Shown: positions 46,880 to 56,018, counted from the first letter of the stretch. The stretch is 64,000 bases of DNA from Listeria ivanovii subsp. ivanovii (GCF_900187025.1 NZ_LT906478.1:2030001-2094000), one strand, 5' to 3'. Made by a program: numbers and translations. Notes: generated from the letters alone by a model not told the origin.

Positions 46880-46915
46880 GAGAACGGTTACACTTTTCAA
46901 GTAAACCGTTTTACT
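46880..46915 (-). promoter_or_regulatory. Twin LacI-type operators before pdp
   Basis: AGTAAACCGTTTTACT (46900-46915) is a strong palindrome; GAGAACGGTTACAC (46880-46893) is a diverged inverted copy sharing the ACGGTTWAC core. Centres are about 21 bases apart. The neighbouring LacI-family gene is the obvious binder; CcpA is an alternative because cre sites look similar. Confidence 0.6.
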
Positions 46916-46958
46916 AAACAGGAACATGTACTTAACATGCTCACTATATCGTACTCAC

Positions 46959-47969
46959 TCACTGATTGTCAATACTTTTTGTGCTACTTCGATTGATTAA
47001 AGCAATATCGAGTAACCGATTCTCTAATTTCTCAGTCGGATTTTGAATATTTTTCAATAAAAGTTCTGCAGCAATCTCGCCAATACCGTAAATCGGTTGA
47101 CGGATTGTCGTTAGCGGCGGTGTCATATACTCGGAAAGTTCAATATCGTCAAAACCAATCACGCTTAGGTCGTCTGGCACGTGTAAACCTTTTTCCAGAG
47201 CAGCACGGTATGTCCCCATTGCCATTAAATCATTGGTCGCAAAAATAGCAGTAATGTTTTCTTTTAATAATTTTTGCGTCGCTAAGTAACCAGCGTTCAT
47301 CGTTTGGTCGCCACTAACAATCCATCCTTCTTGTACAATGAGGTTGTATTCTTTCATACATGCCAAATACCCTTCATAACGTTCATGTACATTATAAAAA
47401 GAAGTATCTGAAATAATAATACCAATTTTCGTATGACCAAGTTTTATCAAATGTTCTGTTGCCATGAAGCCCCCTTTAAAATCATCAATCGCGATATTAC
47501 CTTCTTGGCGAGGATTCCGTTGCCGATCAAGTAAAATATAGGGAGCACGCTTTTCTTCCATCCGATCAATAACGCCAGAGAGCAGAATATTAGGGCTGGC
47601 GATAATTAAGCCATCGACAGCCCGGTGTAATAATTCTTCTACATATAAATCTTCGCGTGTTTTATCGTTGGAAGAGTTGCAAAGCATAATCATATAACCA
47701 TTTTTATTTAAGTAGTCTTCCGCCCCTTTAACCATTTGCGAAAAAAATGGGTCGGTAACTTCTGGGACAATCATCCCGATAGTGTTTGTGTGACTAACAA
47801 TCATGTTTTTAGCGAAAAAATTTGGTTTGTAGGACATTTCTTTTGCTGTTTTAAGAACTTTTTCGCGAGTTAAATCGCTAAATCGTTCTCCTTTACCATT
47901 CAAAATTTGAGAAATCGTCGTAATCGAAACGCCTGTCTTTTCTGCTATTTCGCGGATGGTTGCAGCCAT
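46959..47969 (-). CDS. LacI-family transcriptional regulator
   Basis: 336 residues. N-terminal LacI HTH (TIREIAEKTGVSITTISQILNGKG, 4-27) and hinge helix near 48-58, then a type I periplasmic-binding-like effector domain with GMIVPEVTDPFFSQMVKGAE, AIDDFKGGFMATEHLIKLGH and TAIFATNDLMAMG motifs. The genome position between deoC and pdp suggests a nucleoside or pentose effector. GGGGGAG precedes the ATG. RbsR-like identity is possible, but no ribose genes adjoin. Confidence 0.88.
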   Translation of the reverse strand: MAATIREIAEKTGVSITTISQILNGKGERFSDLTREKVLKTAKEMSYKPNFFAKNMIVSHTNTIGMIVPEVTDPFFSQMVKGAEDYLNKNGYMIMLCNSSNDKTREDLYVEELLHRAVDGLIIASPNILLSGVIDRMEEKRAPYILLDRQRNPRQEGNIAIDDFKGGFMATEHLIKLGHTKIGIIISDTSFYNVHERYEGYLACMKEYNLIVQEGWIVSGDQTMNAGYLATQKLLKENITAIFATNDLMAMGTYRAALEKGLHVPDDLSVIGFDDIELSEYMTPPLTTIRQPIYGIGEIAAELLLKNIQNPTEKLENRLLDIALINRSSTKSIDNQ

Positions 47970-48048
47970 TTAAACTCCCCCAGTCAGATTATCTATTCTC
48001 CTTATTTTGCCATATTTAAGAAGATTAATAAAGGGGTTTCATAGAAAA

Positions 48049-48720
48049 TCAGTAATTATCTGGTTTAGCTGCCTTTTCGCCGGAAACAATTGCGACTCCT
48101 GCACTTGCACCAATACGAGATGCGCCAGCTTTAATCATTTTTTCTACATCTTCTTTAGTTCGAATTCCACCAGATGCCTTGACGCCAATATTCGGTCCAA
48201 CTGTTTTGCGCATTAGGGCGATGTCTTCTGCAGTTGCGCCTCCTGTTGAAAATCCAGTAGAGGTTTTAACAAAGTCTGTTCCTGCTTTTACAGCGATTTC
48301 ACAAGCGCGAACTTTTTCTTCATCTGTTAACAGGCATGTTTCGATTATAACTTTAACTAAGGCGTGTCCCTTGGCAGCATCGACTCCAGCACGGATATCG
48401 CGTTCTACTAATTCATCATTTTTGTCTTTTAAAGCAGCGATATTAATAACCATATCGACTTCTTTTGCGCCATTTTTGATTGCGTCATTTACTTCAAACG
48501 CTTTTACTTCTGGTGTATTTGCTCCAAGCGGGAAACCGATAACGGTACAAACAACTGATTCAGCGCCTGCCAATTGTTCTGCAGCTAATTTCACCCATGT
48601 TGGATTCACACAAACGGAAGCAAAGCCAAATTCTTTCGCTTCTTTTGTTAATGTTAAAATTTGTTCTTTTGTTGTGTCTGGTTTCAGAGCTGTATGGTCG
48701 ATCATTTTAGCAATATTCAT
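48049..48720 (-). CDS. deoC: Deoxyribose-phosphate aldolase
   Basis: Cleaves deoxyribose-5-phosphate to glyceraldehyde-3-phosphate and acetaldehyde. Start at ATG 48718-48720 after AAAGGAG gives 223 residues, the family norm; a longer frame starts before that site. [10 protein letters not shown] (5-14), [11 protein letters not shown] (near 46-56), [12 protein letters not shown] near 120-131, and the Schiff-base lysine in [14 protein letters not shown] near 150-165. Sits 63 bases after deoR and 79 before lacI on the same strand, so a deoR-deoC-lacI-pdp unit is likely. Confidence 0.95.
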   Translation of the reverse strand: MNIAKMIDHTALKPDTTKEQILTLTKEAKEFGFASVCVNPTWVKLAAEQLAGAESVVCTVIGFPLGANTPEVKAFEVNDAIKNGAKEVDMVINIAALKDKNDELVERDIRAGVDAAKGHALVKVIIETCLLTDEEKVRACEIAVKAGTDFVKTSTGFSTGGATAEDIALMRKTVGPNIGVKASGGIRTKEDVEKMIKAGASRIGASAGVAIVSGEKAAKPDNY

Positions 48721-48783
48721 TTCAAAAAACTCCTTTATAATTGGATTTGACTTTATCATAGCGTACTATAGAACAATTGTAAA

Positions 48784-49731
48784 CTAATACATGAAATTTT
48801 GTTCAAGTAGATTTTTGGCAGTAAATTGGTCTGTAATAAAGTGATTGGCATACCCACCACAAAGCGCTCCATGAATTGCTTTCAATTTCCGTTCGCCACC
48901 TGCTACGAGAATGGTGGTTTCTTTTTGTTTTAAGTCTTGCAGATTTATACCAATGGTTCGTTCGTCCATTTTCTGATCCGCAACTTCCCCGTTAATAGTG
49001 AAAAATCTTGAACAAATGTCGCCAACAGCTTTTTCTTTTAAACGATTTTTTTCCGCATCAGAAAAATAGCCTAACCGAAAGAGTAGAGCTTCGTCGCGCA
49101 CTGTTCCGACTGTAAAAATAGCCACATTCGCTTTTTTTCCTAGGTCAATCATATTTTTAATGTGTCTATCGGCTTCAACCATTTGCTTAGCTACTGGATT
49201 GTCGAGCACAACTGGGAGTGGTAATGAAACAGGTGACGTATCAAAAGAAGTCCCAAATAGCGCTAATGTTTCCGCCGCATATGTATTAACATCTGAATGA
49301 CTAACGCCACCTTTTAACTGCACTACTTTTATTTCGGTTTTTGACGGGGTTAATTTTTGGGCGATTTTATACATGGTGGTTCCCCAACTTACTCCTAGAA
49401 TGTCACCGTCACGGATAATTTCTGTTAAATATTTTGCGGCACTTTGACTAATTTGTTTGGTTATTTCGGTGTAGTCACTTGTTTGACTAAAAGCAACGGA
49501 AACATTTTTTAGTTGATATTTTTCCTTTAAGGCTGTTGCTAGTTCGGTGAGATTCGCAAATGGATCTTGGACTTCGATTTTAACATAGCCTTTTGTTTTG
49601 GCATTTTGTAGTAGTCTGGAAACGGTCGGTCGTGACACACCAAGTCTAGCAGCAATTTCTTGTTGGCTAAAATCAGCTTGGTAGTATAGTCTCGCAACTT
49701 CCACACTAAGCTGTTCTTTTTGTTTGTCCAT
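48784..49731 (-). CDS. deoR: SorC/DeoR-type deoxyribonucleoside regulator
   Basis: 315 residues. N-terminal HTH (YYQADFSQQEIAARLGVSRPTVSRLLQNAK, about 16-45) and a C-terminal sugar-phosphate-binding domain of the SorC family (about 55-310), as in Bacillus DeoR, which responds to deoxyribose-5-phosphate. Directly upstream of deoC. GGAGGGATGAA precedes the ATG. A perfect inverted repeat sits about 50-70 bases before the start and may be the autoregulatory operator. Confidence 0.88.
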   Translation of the reverse strand: MDKQKEQLSVEVARLYYQADFSQQEIAARLGVSRPTVSRLLQNAKTKGYVKIEVQDPFANLTELATALKEKYQLKNVSVAFSQTSDYTEITKQISQSAAKYLTEIIRDGDILGVSWGTTMYKIAQKLTPSKTEIKVVQLKGGVSHSDVNTYAAETLALFGTSFDTSPVSLPLPVVLDNPVAKQMVEADRHIKNMIDLGKKANVAIFTVGTVRDEALLFRLGYFSDAEKNRLKEKAVGDICSRFFTINGEVADQKMDERTIGINLQDLKQKETTILVAGGERKLKAIHGALCGGYANHFITDQFTAKNLLEQNFMY

Positions 49732-49779
49732 TTCATCCCTCCTGCTTTTTCTTTTTAGTATAACGCAAGAATGAGCAGA

Positions 49780-49803
49780 GTTCGAGGTTAAAATGGCTCG
49801 AAC
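49780..49803 (-). promoter_or_regulatory. Inverted repeat upstream of deoR
   Basis: GTTCGAG (49780-49786), 10 bases, CTCGAAC (49797-49803): perfect 7 bp arms, overlapping the -35 zone of a promoter with TATACT near 49757-49762 on the minus strand. Candidate DeoR operator. Confidence 0.45.
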
Positions 49804-49805
49804 GC

Positions 49806-49843
49806 AAAAAAGCAGAAATTCCTTTAAAGAATTCCTGCTTTTT
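49806..49843. terminator. Terminator of the PTS operon
   Basis: AAAAAGCAGAAATTC (49806-49820) pairs with GAATTCCTGCTTTTT (49829-49843) with one A/C mismatch; A- and T-runs on both sides. It follows the IIA gene on the minus strand. Confidence 0.88.
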
Positions 49844-49845
49844 CG

Positions 49846-50262
49846 CTAAAAATCTTCTTCTACTTCTTCCACTGGTGTGACATATTGATAAATCCCCAAT
49901 TTGCCTGTGTCAGTTGCTTGTTTTGCTAGTTCAGCTAAAGTAAATGTTGCTCTGCCTAAAAACACTTCTAGTAACAACGGGATATTGACTCCGGTGACAA
50001 GTTCTGTTTGGCGATAATTAGCTAAGAGTCCAACTAGTACATTAAACGGAGTACCACCTTTTAAATCAGTTAGAAATAAAATTCCTTCTGTTAAATCAAG
50101 TTTTCCTACTTCAGTGATTATTTTCGTCTGTAAGTTTTCAGCTGATTCACCTTCATCAAACGATACAAAACTCGTATTTTCTTGAATACCGCAAATCATT
50201 TCAGCTGAATGAATTAATTCTTTTGCGGCATTTCCGTGTGTGCAAACAAAAATTGCTTTCAT
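49846..50262 (-). CDS. PTS mannose-family EIIA component
   Basis: 138 residues. Accepts phosphate from HPr on a histidine, here His9 in FVCTHGNAAKELIHSAEMICG, the usual position for mannose-family IIA. LFLTDLKGGTPFNVL near 83-97 is the second family motif. It is the last gene of the eight-gene operon, 16 bases after an SIS gene, and is separate from IIB here, unlike the fused ManX form. Confidence 0.9.
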   Translation of the reverse strand: MKAIFVCTHGNAAKELIHSAEMICGIQENTSFVSFDEGESAENLQTKIITEVGKLDLTEGILFLTDLKGGTPFNVLVGLLANYRQTELVTGVNIPLLLEVFLGRATFTLAELAKQATDTGKLGIYQYVTPVEEVEEDF

Positions 50263-50278
50263 TTCCCAAACCGCCTTT

Positions 50279-51274
50279 TTAATAGTCTAGCTGACAATAA
50301 TATCTTCTAATTTCCATTGGATGGCAGTTAATTTGCTCCACATGGACATCAATTCGATTATTGACTGCATGGATAATAAATGGTGAAAGTGCCCCTCTGA
50401 ATTTTGGTGAAATACCTGGTAGCTCATAATCTTTAGCGTCAATGACCGTGTAATTAGCACAAATTTGCGGAATGAATTTCACTACTCGTTCACTAAGCGA
50501 GCGCTGGCTATCTTCTGTTACATAAATAGTTACAGGTGTATCGCGTTCGACAATTTCAAACATCCCGTGGAAAAATTCATGCGCCTCAATCGATTTCGTT
50601 TTAATCCAGTGTTGTTCTTCCCAGTAACACATTGCGTATGAATAAGTTGCGCCCCACTGATTTCCCGCTCCGACAAAATAGTGAATGTCATCTTGGTGGT
50701 GTTTCTGCGCAAATGCTTTTCCGAATTCGTCCGCTGATTTCTCTACTACTACAATCCCTTTGGCAAAATGCTGATCCATTTCTTGATAAAATTCATCATA
50801 CTCGTCAAATTCTCCTGCTAAGTACATGAATCGATCAGCGACCATGAAGAATTTCAACTGTTCGTTTAATGGATAAGAAATTAAGTGGTCTACCAATTTA
50901 GCAAGTTCTGCCTCACCTTTATCAATGAATCCCAATACCGTTGCACCAATTTCATTACATTTTTTCACGGCGTCTACTACTTCTTCTGTGCTACCTGTGA
51001 CAGACGAAATTACAACTAAGGTATCTTTTGTCACTCGTTTATTTCCAGTTGTTAAAAACACTGCTGCATTTTCATAAAAAGTTTCGAGTGCTGTTTTTTC
51101 TTTCATATGAACAACCGCTTGCATAGCAGACGCATAAGTTCCACCAATTCCGAGCCAGCAAATATTACTGAAACCACGATTTTGAATTTCATCAACTATT
51201 TCATTAATTTGTGGCCGTAATTTTAACGCCCCTTCCATATTTTCCAATACTTTTTGTTCATCAAACTTTAACAC
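50279..51274 (-). CDS. SIS-domain sugar isomerase/deglycase, copy A
   Basis: 331 residues with two SIS domains (about 20-160 and 190-320): LGIGGTYASAMQAV near 40-53 and VVISSVTGSTEEVVDAVKK near 87-105 are phosphosugar-binding loops. Related to FrlB/GfrF deglycases and the isomerase half of GlmS, without any glutaminase domain. In a mannose-type PTS operon with a second SIS gene this resembles the Salmonella gfr layout, so cleavage of phosphorylated fructosamine or glucoselysine is a reasonable guess. Confidence 0.8.
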   Translation of the reverse strand: MLKFDEQKVLENMEGALKLRPQINEIVDEIQNRGFSNICWLGIGGTYASAMQAVVHMKEKTALETFYENAAVFLTTGNKRVTKDTLVVISSVTGSTEEVVDAVKKCNEIGATVLGFIDKGEAELAKLVDHLISYPLNEQLKFFMVADRFMYLAGEFDEYDEFYQEMDQHFAKGIVVVEKSADEFGKAFAQKHHQDDIHYFVGAGNQWGATYSYAMCYWEEQHWIKTKSIEAHEFFHGMFEIVERDTPVTIYVTEDSQRSLSERVVKFIPQICANYTVIDAKDYELPGISPKFRGALSPFIIHAVNNRIDVHVEQINCHPMEIRRYYCQLDY

Positions 51275-51295
51275 GATTCATTCCTACTTTCTATT

Positions 51296-52360
51296 TTATA
51301 TTTTGGATTTTGTTATTTTATCAAATTCTGGGTATGCAGATATTTCTAAGTTTACATTTTTTTCTTGAGAGATTTTAAAAGATAATAAATGGACCGGAAT
51401 CGTCATAAATAGCGGAGTAAGTAGCTCATTCACTTGCAAATTAAGCGCTAAATCAGATGTTTGCTTTTTGCCTACCCCGGCATAGATTGTCCGAACTTTT
51501 TCAACATGCCCTGCTAAAAAATCTTTTAGTTTATCGGCTCTATTTTCAAGTAAGCCTTGTGGTTCGATGAAAATAATATAATCTTCTGGTGCTAAACCGA
51601 TATACGGACCATGCATGTACTCTTCTAATTCCTTACCAAAAGCTGTGATACGAATGGTTTCTGTTACTTTTGTTTCTCCCTCACGAGCAACCCCATAAGC
51701 TGCACCGTATCCGATGAAAAAGATTCGTTTCGCTTCCATTAATTCCGCAGTATGTGCATCAACCCAACTTGCTGCTTTTTCAATAACTTGGGGTAACTCA
51801 CGAGCAATTGTTTGCATTTCACTAAGGTCGGTTTCGTAATCAGTAGCTTGGACTTTCCCTTGTGACTGTGCCATTTCAAGCGCTAATAAGTTTAAAACAA
51901 GGATAGTGGCGCTATAGCCAAGTGTGACATAAGGCATTTCTTCCTTATCCATTCCCATACTAATTACATTAGTTGCTTTTTTAGCGATTGGACTTTCTAA
52001 ATCGCTTGTGAGTGTGAAAACTGTTCCACCGCTTCGTTCAATTTCCTCCACTAAATAAATAGTTGAGTAACTATGCCCACCTTGCGAAATGGCGATGTAC
52101 AATGTGTCTTTATTCAAATGCAACATATAATTTGCCGAAACTGATGGTTCTTCTACATAAACTGGAATTTGTAGTTTTGCGCTCATATAAAGCTCTGCTG
52201 CAAAGGCCGCGTTCGAACTAGACCCAGTTGCAAAAATAACGACAGCTCGATAATCTTGATGTTTCATTTCGAGTAACTCTTGTAAAAGTACTTTACGATT
52301 TTCGATAATATGCTGATAAACTGCTTGTTCAGACCTAACGTAATAATCCATATTTTTCAT
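51296..52360 (-). CDS. SIS-domain sugar isomerase/deglycase, copy B
   Basis: 354 residues, two SIS domains: FATGSSSNAAFAAELYM (near 43-59) and YIAISQGGHSYSTIYLVEE (near 92-110), with FIGYGAAYGVAREGETKVTET in the second half. Distinct from copy A in sequence, so the two are likely to act on different compounds, or one as enzyme and the other as partner. GAAGTAATG context; 12 bases after the IID gene. Confidence 0.8.
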   Translation of the reverse strand: MKNMDYYVRSEQAVYQHIIENRKVLLQELLEMKHQDYRAVVIFATGSSSNAAFAAELYMSAKLQIPVYVEEPSVSANYMLHLNKDTLYIAISQGGHSYSTIYLVEEIERSGGTVFTLTSDLESPIAKKATNVISMGMDKEEMPYVTLGYSATILVLNLLALEMAQSQGKVQATDYETDLSEMQTIARELPQVIEKAASWVDAHTAELMEAKRIFFIGYGAAYGVAREGETKVTETIRITAFGKELEEYMHGPYIGLAPEDYIIFIEPQGLLENRADKLKDFLAGHVEKVRTIYAGVGKKQTSDLALNLQVNELLTPLFMTIPVHLLSFKISQEKNVNLEISAYPEFDKITKSKI

Positions 52361-52372
52361 TACTTCACCTAC

Positions 52373-53194
52373 TTATTTTAATAAACCGGTATAAGCACCT
52401 AAAATCCCGATTCCTGCGATTAATAACAGAATCCAATGTGCTTTCAAACCTTTTTTATCTAACCAAAAAATAAAGAATGTAAATGCTAATGCTAAAATCC
52501 CAGGGACAATACCATCGAAAATACTTTGAACGGTTACTGCTTCGTCTCCTGAACCAAATTTCATCGGCATATTGATGTTAACCATCGTGGCGACCATTGC
52601 TCCAACAACGCCTAAACCAATAATCGACGCGCCGTAAGATAATTTATCCATCAATCCAGTCTTTTGGATTTTTTCAATGAAATTTGCACCAATGTTGTAA
52701 CCAATGAATAAACCATAATAACGCGTCAGAATAGCTGGAATATTGAAAATAAGAAGGAACAAAATCGGCCCTAAAATATTTCCTTGTAACGCCAACGATG
52801 TCCCAATCCCAGTTGCAATAACACGTAACGTTCCCCAGAAGAAGGAATCTCCAATACCGCTTAGAGGCCCCATTAATGCTACTTTGATATTATTGATAGA
52901 ATCTGTATCAAATGTCTCGTCTTTTGCTGATTGTTCTTCCATTGCAATCGAAATCCCAAGTGGAAAAGTAGAAAGCCATGGTGTCACATTATAAAATTCT
53001 AAATGCCTTTGATAAGATGAAATTCGTTTTTCCTTATCATTTTTAAAAATTTTGTTTAGTGCTGGTAACATCGAAAAGCCATAACCCATGTTGGATTGTC
53101 GTTCATAGTTCCATGACCATTCCATCGTGAACGAGCGCCAAAAAACTTTCATTAAATCTTTTTTCGTTAGTACATCAGAACTCTTCATCTTCAT
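52373..53194 (-). CDS. PTS mannose-family EIID component
   Basis: 273 residues, membrane protein of the ManZ family: N-terminal TKKDLMKVFWRSFTMEWSWNYERQSNMGYGFSMLPAL, ALMGPLSGIGDSFFWGTLRVIATG near 110-133, and hydrophobic segments in the C-terminal half. It overlaps the IIC gene by 20 bases. GAGGGATAAAC precedes the ATG. Confidence 0.92.
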   Translation of the reverse strand: MKMKSSDVLTKKDLMKVFWRSFTMEWSWNYERQSNMGYGFSMLPALNKIFKNDKEKRISSYQRHLEFYNVTPWLSTFPLGISIAMEEQSAKDETFDTDSINNIKVALMGPLSGIGDSFFWGTLRVIATGIGTSLALQGNILGPILFLLIFNIPAILTRYYGLFIGYNIGANFIEKIQKTGLMDKLSYGASIIGLGVVGAMVATMVNINMPMKFGSGDEAVTVQSIFDGIVPGILALAFTFFIFWLDKKGLKAHWILLLIAGIGILGAYTGLLK

Positions 53195-53999
53195 AGTTTA
53201 TCCCTCCATCATTAGCAAGTGCTGGTTCTCTGCTCCCTCCGCTTGGTCCGTTGTGATCATTATTTTTAAGTGTAGCGTAACCTGTCAAAATAAGTGCTAA
53301 ACAAGCGCCAAAAATGGCTACTCCTGTAACTGGAACTTTTAAATAAACTGCGAGTGCAAAACCAAAAACGAAAAATACCGCATTCTTTTTGTTTACCATT
53401 AATTTAAGAAGTAAAGCAAAACCGTAAGCTGGTAATAAACCAGTTGCAATGCCTAAGCCAGCAATAACAAAAGCTGGAATTGCATCAAGGACATTTTGGA
53501 TAACTGGGCTACCAACAAGATAAGATGTTGCAACAATAATCCCGATGGGTAAATTGATAGATAAGAATCCACCTAAGAGCTGCATTCGACTTATCCCTTT
53601 TGAATTACCCTCTAAAGCATACCTATCTGCCTTATGTACAAAATAAGGTAATACAAAAATGAAACATAAATTTTTAACAACTAATACTAGTGAAGCAATT
53701 GGAATACCGAGTGCAAGTGCTACGGCTGTACTTTCGCCCGTTGAAATGGCAAATGCTGTCCCTAAAATACTCCCTGAAATAATTTCTGGAGGAATGGATG
53801 CACCGATGGAAAATGAACCTACAAAAGCTAATTCTAATGTCGCTCCCATAACAATCCCCATCTGCACGTCACCCATAATTAACCCTGCAAGTGTACATGT
53901 TACAAGTGGCCGCGATAACATTGATGAACCAAACAAATACTCTCCATTTGCAAGCATGGCTGCAAGTGCGAGCAAAAGCGCTGTTCCTAACTGTTCCAT
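53175..53999 (-). CDS. PTS mannose-family EIIC component
   Basis: 274 residues, ManY family channel subunit with about eight hydrophobic segments. LFGSSMLSRPLVTCTLAGLIMGDVQ near 22-46 and the EIISGSILGTAFAISTG region near 73-90 are typical. The C terminus has a charged tail ending in EDEEF. Together with IID it forms the membrane pore. Confidence 0.92.
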   Translation of the reverse strand: MEQLGTALLLALAAMLANGEYLFGSSMLSRPLVTCTLAGLIMGDVQMGIVMGATLELAFVGSFSIGASIPPEIISGSILGTAFAISTGESTAVALALGIPIASLVLVVKNLCFIFVLPYFVHKADRYALEGNSKGISRMQLLGGFLSINLPIGIIVATSYLVGSPVIQNVLDAIPAFVIAGLGIATGLLPAYGFALLLKLMVNKKNAVFFVFGFALAVYLKVPVTGVAIFGACLALILTGYATLKNNDHNGPSGGSREPALANDGGINYEDEEF

Positions 54000-54020
54000 A
54001 ATTTATCCCTGCTTTCGTTT

Positions 54021-54488
54021 TTATGCTTCAAAAATCACTTTTTTCTCATTTGGTACTTGTTGCATGAAAACATCAATAGCTTCTTTTTGCAATTCTTGTA
54101 ATTTTTCTACTTCTTCGGCAGTTAAATTGATTGCTTTGGAGAAATTTGTTGTTCCTTCTCTTTGTTTTGTACCGCCTAAATTCAACATTGGAATCTTACC
54201 ATTTGTTCCTTTTATTAATTTGTAAGCGTCACCAACTGATTCCACCACAACTAATAAATTATATTTGTCGGTAACACCTGAGTTGATGGAAGCAATACTT
54301 TCGTCAATGCTCTTCATCACTAGTTTTGCCGCTTCGGGTTTAGCAAGACGAATGGCAGATTTACGAAAATCATCTGCAGCTACCCCGTCATTTGCCACTA
54401 AAATTGTATTAACATCTAATGCATTAAACCAGGAAACTGCTACTTGCCCATGAAGTAAACGGTGATCTACACGTAGAAATTGAATCAT
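54021..54488 (-). CDS. PTS mannose-family EIIB component
   Basis: Start at ATG 54486-54488 after AAAGGAGGAAAAG gives 155 residues. The phosphorylated histidine is His13 in RVDHRLLHGQVAVSW, the standard site, and the product begins directly with that strand. LGGTKQREGT near 104-113 is a further ManX-B feature. It lies 20 bases after the GntR gene and begins the PTS part of the operon. Confidence 0.92.
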   Translation of the reverse strand: MIQFLRVDHRLLHGQVAVSWFNALDVNTILVANDGVAADDFRKSAIRLAKPEAAKLVMKSIDESIASINSGVTDKYNLLVVVESVGDAYKLIKGTNGKIPMLNLGGTKQREGTTNFSKAINLTAEEVEKLQELQKEAIDVFMQQVPNEKKVIFEA

Positions 54489-54507
54489 TTTCTTTTCCTC
54501 CTTTTTC

Positions 54508-55209
54508 TTAGTTAAAATCAACTACATATTTGGTCGACTCAGCATCTTCATAATGATATTGAATAGCAATCGGCAACTGATTTTCGGCATAAAAAAGACT
54601 ACTTAGTTTAAAAACAGGATCATTTTCTTTTAAATGCATATATTTCATTTGCTCATTGCCAGCTAAAACAAGTTGAAGTTCCTGTTCAAGCTCAAATAAT
54701 TTATATTTACCCGAATTAACAAGCTCAATAATGTTGATAATATGTAAGTCTTTTACTTGTAAATCAGGATATAAACCGAGTGGTAAAATCAAGCGATCAA
54801 GCGTAACAGTGCGTTCATTCTTTTGGATGAACTTAACAGAATAAACTAGTTCGTTTTCTTTTATGCCAAACTTTTCCGCGTAGAAGGTGCCGGCTTTACG
54901 AACATAGAAATCTTTAATATCTTTTTTGGCGTCTTCCTTGGTATCATTTTTCATAACACCTGTCATTTCTAAAATGTTTTGTGCAGTTAATTTTGGTTCG
55001 ACATATAAGCCAATACCATTTTTACGTACGACTAAGCCTTCCGCGACTAATAAATCAACTGCTCGACGAATCGTAGTTCGACTACTAGAAAAAATTTCTT
55101 GCAGCTCAGATTCACTGGGCATAAGCATTCCCGCTTTATATTCATCGCGATTAATTTTCTCTCTTAACTCGTAAGCTATCACTTCGAATAGTGGCTTTTT
55201 AGCACTCAT
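54508..55209 (-). CDS. GntR/HutC-family regulator, copy A
   Basis: About 233 residues; start ATG 55207-55209 after GGAGG. Winged HTH (MPSESELQEIFSSSRTTIRRAVDLLVAEGLV, about 25-57) and a C-terminal UTRA ligand domain (about 90-230). It follows a second GntR/UTRA gene almost without a gap. The pair begins the PTS operon, so both probably sense the transported sugar phosphate or its products. Confidence 0.88.
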   Translation of the reverse strand: MSAKKPLFEVIAYELREKINRDEYKAGMLMPSESELQEIFSSSRTTIRRAVDLLVAEGLVVRKNGIGLYVEPKLTAQNILEMTGVMKNDTKEDAKKDIKDFYVRKAGTFYAEKFGIKENELVYSVKFIQKNERTVTLDRLILPLGLYPDLQVKDLHIINIIELVNSGKYKLFELEQELQLVLAGNEQMKYMHLKENDPVFKLSSLFYAENQLPIAIQYHYEDAESTKYVVDFN

Positions 55210-55211
55210 CT

Positions 55212-55943
55212 TCACTCATCCTCCAAGTAATCAAATATATTTTTCGCGTTGATTTTGTACTTAATTTGATCACCAATTAGATATTGTTTACTGTACTCAA
55301 ACGGCTCGTCATTTTGGTCAAACGCCTTACTTACTACTTCGAAAAGTGGTGTTTGCTTTTTGACTTTTAACACATGCGCTAAATCTTCATTCGCTGAAAC
55401 AAAGCGCAATTCTTCGCGTCCGTATGTAGGTTTTATCTGGAAGCGCTCTTCTAACACATGGTAAAGCGATGTGTTATTTAAATCTATTTGTTCAATTCCC
55501 GGAAAACGAGCGCTATCTAGATACGATATTTCATAAGAAAAAGGTCTCCCTTCAATACTCCGCAATCTGACCAATTTGTAGAGAGGATTTTTTATGTCTG
55601 TTGTTAAAAAATGGTTTACTTCTTTTACACCTTTTGTTATTTCACTCGAAAGTACTGTAACTGTTTGGTCAGATGGCAACTGACTACTCATTGAATTCAT
55701 CTTCAAAATATTAATCGTTTGTTTTGGATTAATTTCAATTCCTTTACGACTTCTTTTTTGGATGACTGCTTCTTTTTCAAGTGTATCAAGCGACCTTCTT
55801 AATGTGGTTCTACTTACCCCTAATTCCGATTCAAGTGTTCTTTCGGACGGAAAATCTAATTCGCCCCTCGCTGTCTTTTCTTGAATGAGTTGCCTTAATT
55901 GTTCTTCACTCTGTACAGCAGGCGATAAATCTTTGTATTCCAT
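55212..55943 (-). CDS. GntR/HutC-family regulator, copy B
   Basis: 243 residues. Winged HTH (FPSERTLESELGVSRTTLRRSLDTLEKEAVI, about 31-62) and UTRA domain (about 85-240, with LYKLVRLRSIEGRPFSYEISYLDSARFPG). First gene of the operon, behind a strong promoter with an overlapping cre site. AAGAGGTGTAGCT precedes the ATG. The tandem of two diverged GntR paralogues is unusual and parallels the two SIS genes. Confidence 0.88.
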   Translation of the reverse strand: MEYKDLSPAVQSEEQLRQLIQEKTARGELDFPSERTLESELGVSRTTLRRSLDTLEKEAVIQKRSRKGIEINPKQTINILKMNSMSSQLPSDQTVTVLSSEITKGVKEVNHFLTTDIKNPLYKLVRLRSIEGRPFSYEISYLDSARFPGIEQIDLNNTSLYHVLEERFQIKPTYGREELRFVSANEDLAHVLKVKKQTPLFEVVSKAFDQNDEPFEYSKQYLIGDQIKYKINAKNIFDYLEDE

Positions 55944-56018
55944 AGCTACACCTCTTATTTATCAATATCTAACCGGCTCAGAAAAAGATACAGGTTAATC
56001 ATTTTTTAATACCACTTA

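Noticed and set aside
48179-48787. A 202-codon open frame on the plus strand opposite deoC
   Set aside because: It mirrors deoC codon for codon, has serine/alanine/threonine-rich composition typical of antisense frames, and has no ribosome site.
53659-54225. A 188-codon plus-strand frame across the IIC/IIB junction
   Set aside because: It is antisense to two well-supported PTS genes, spans their intergenic gap and shows no domain.
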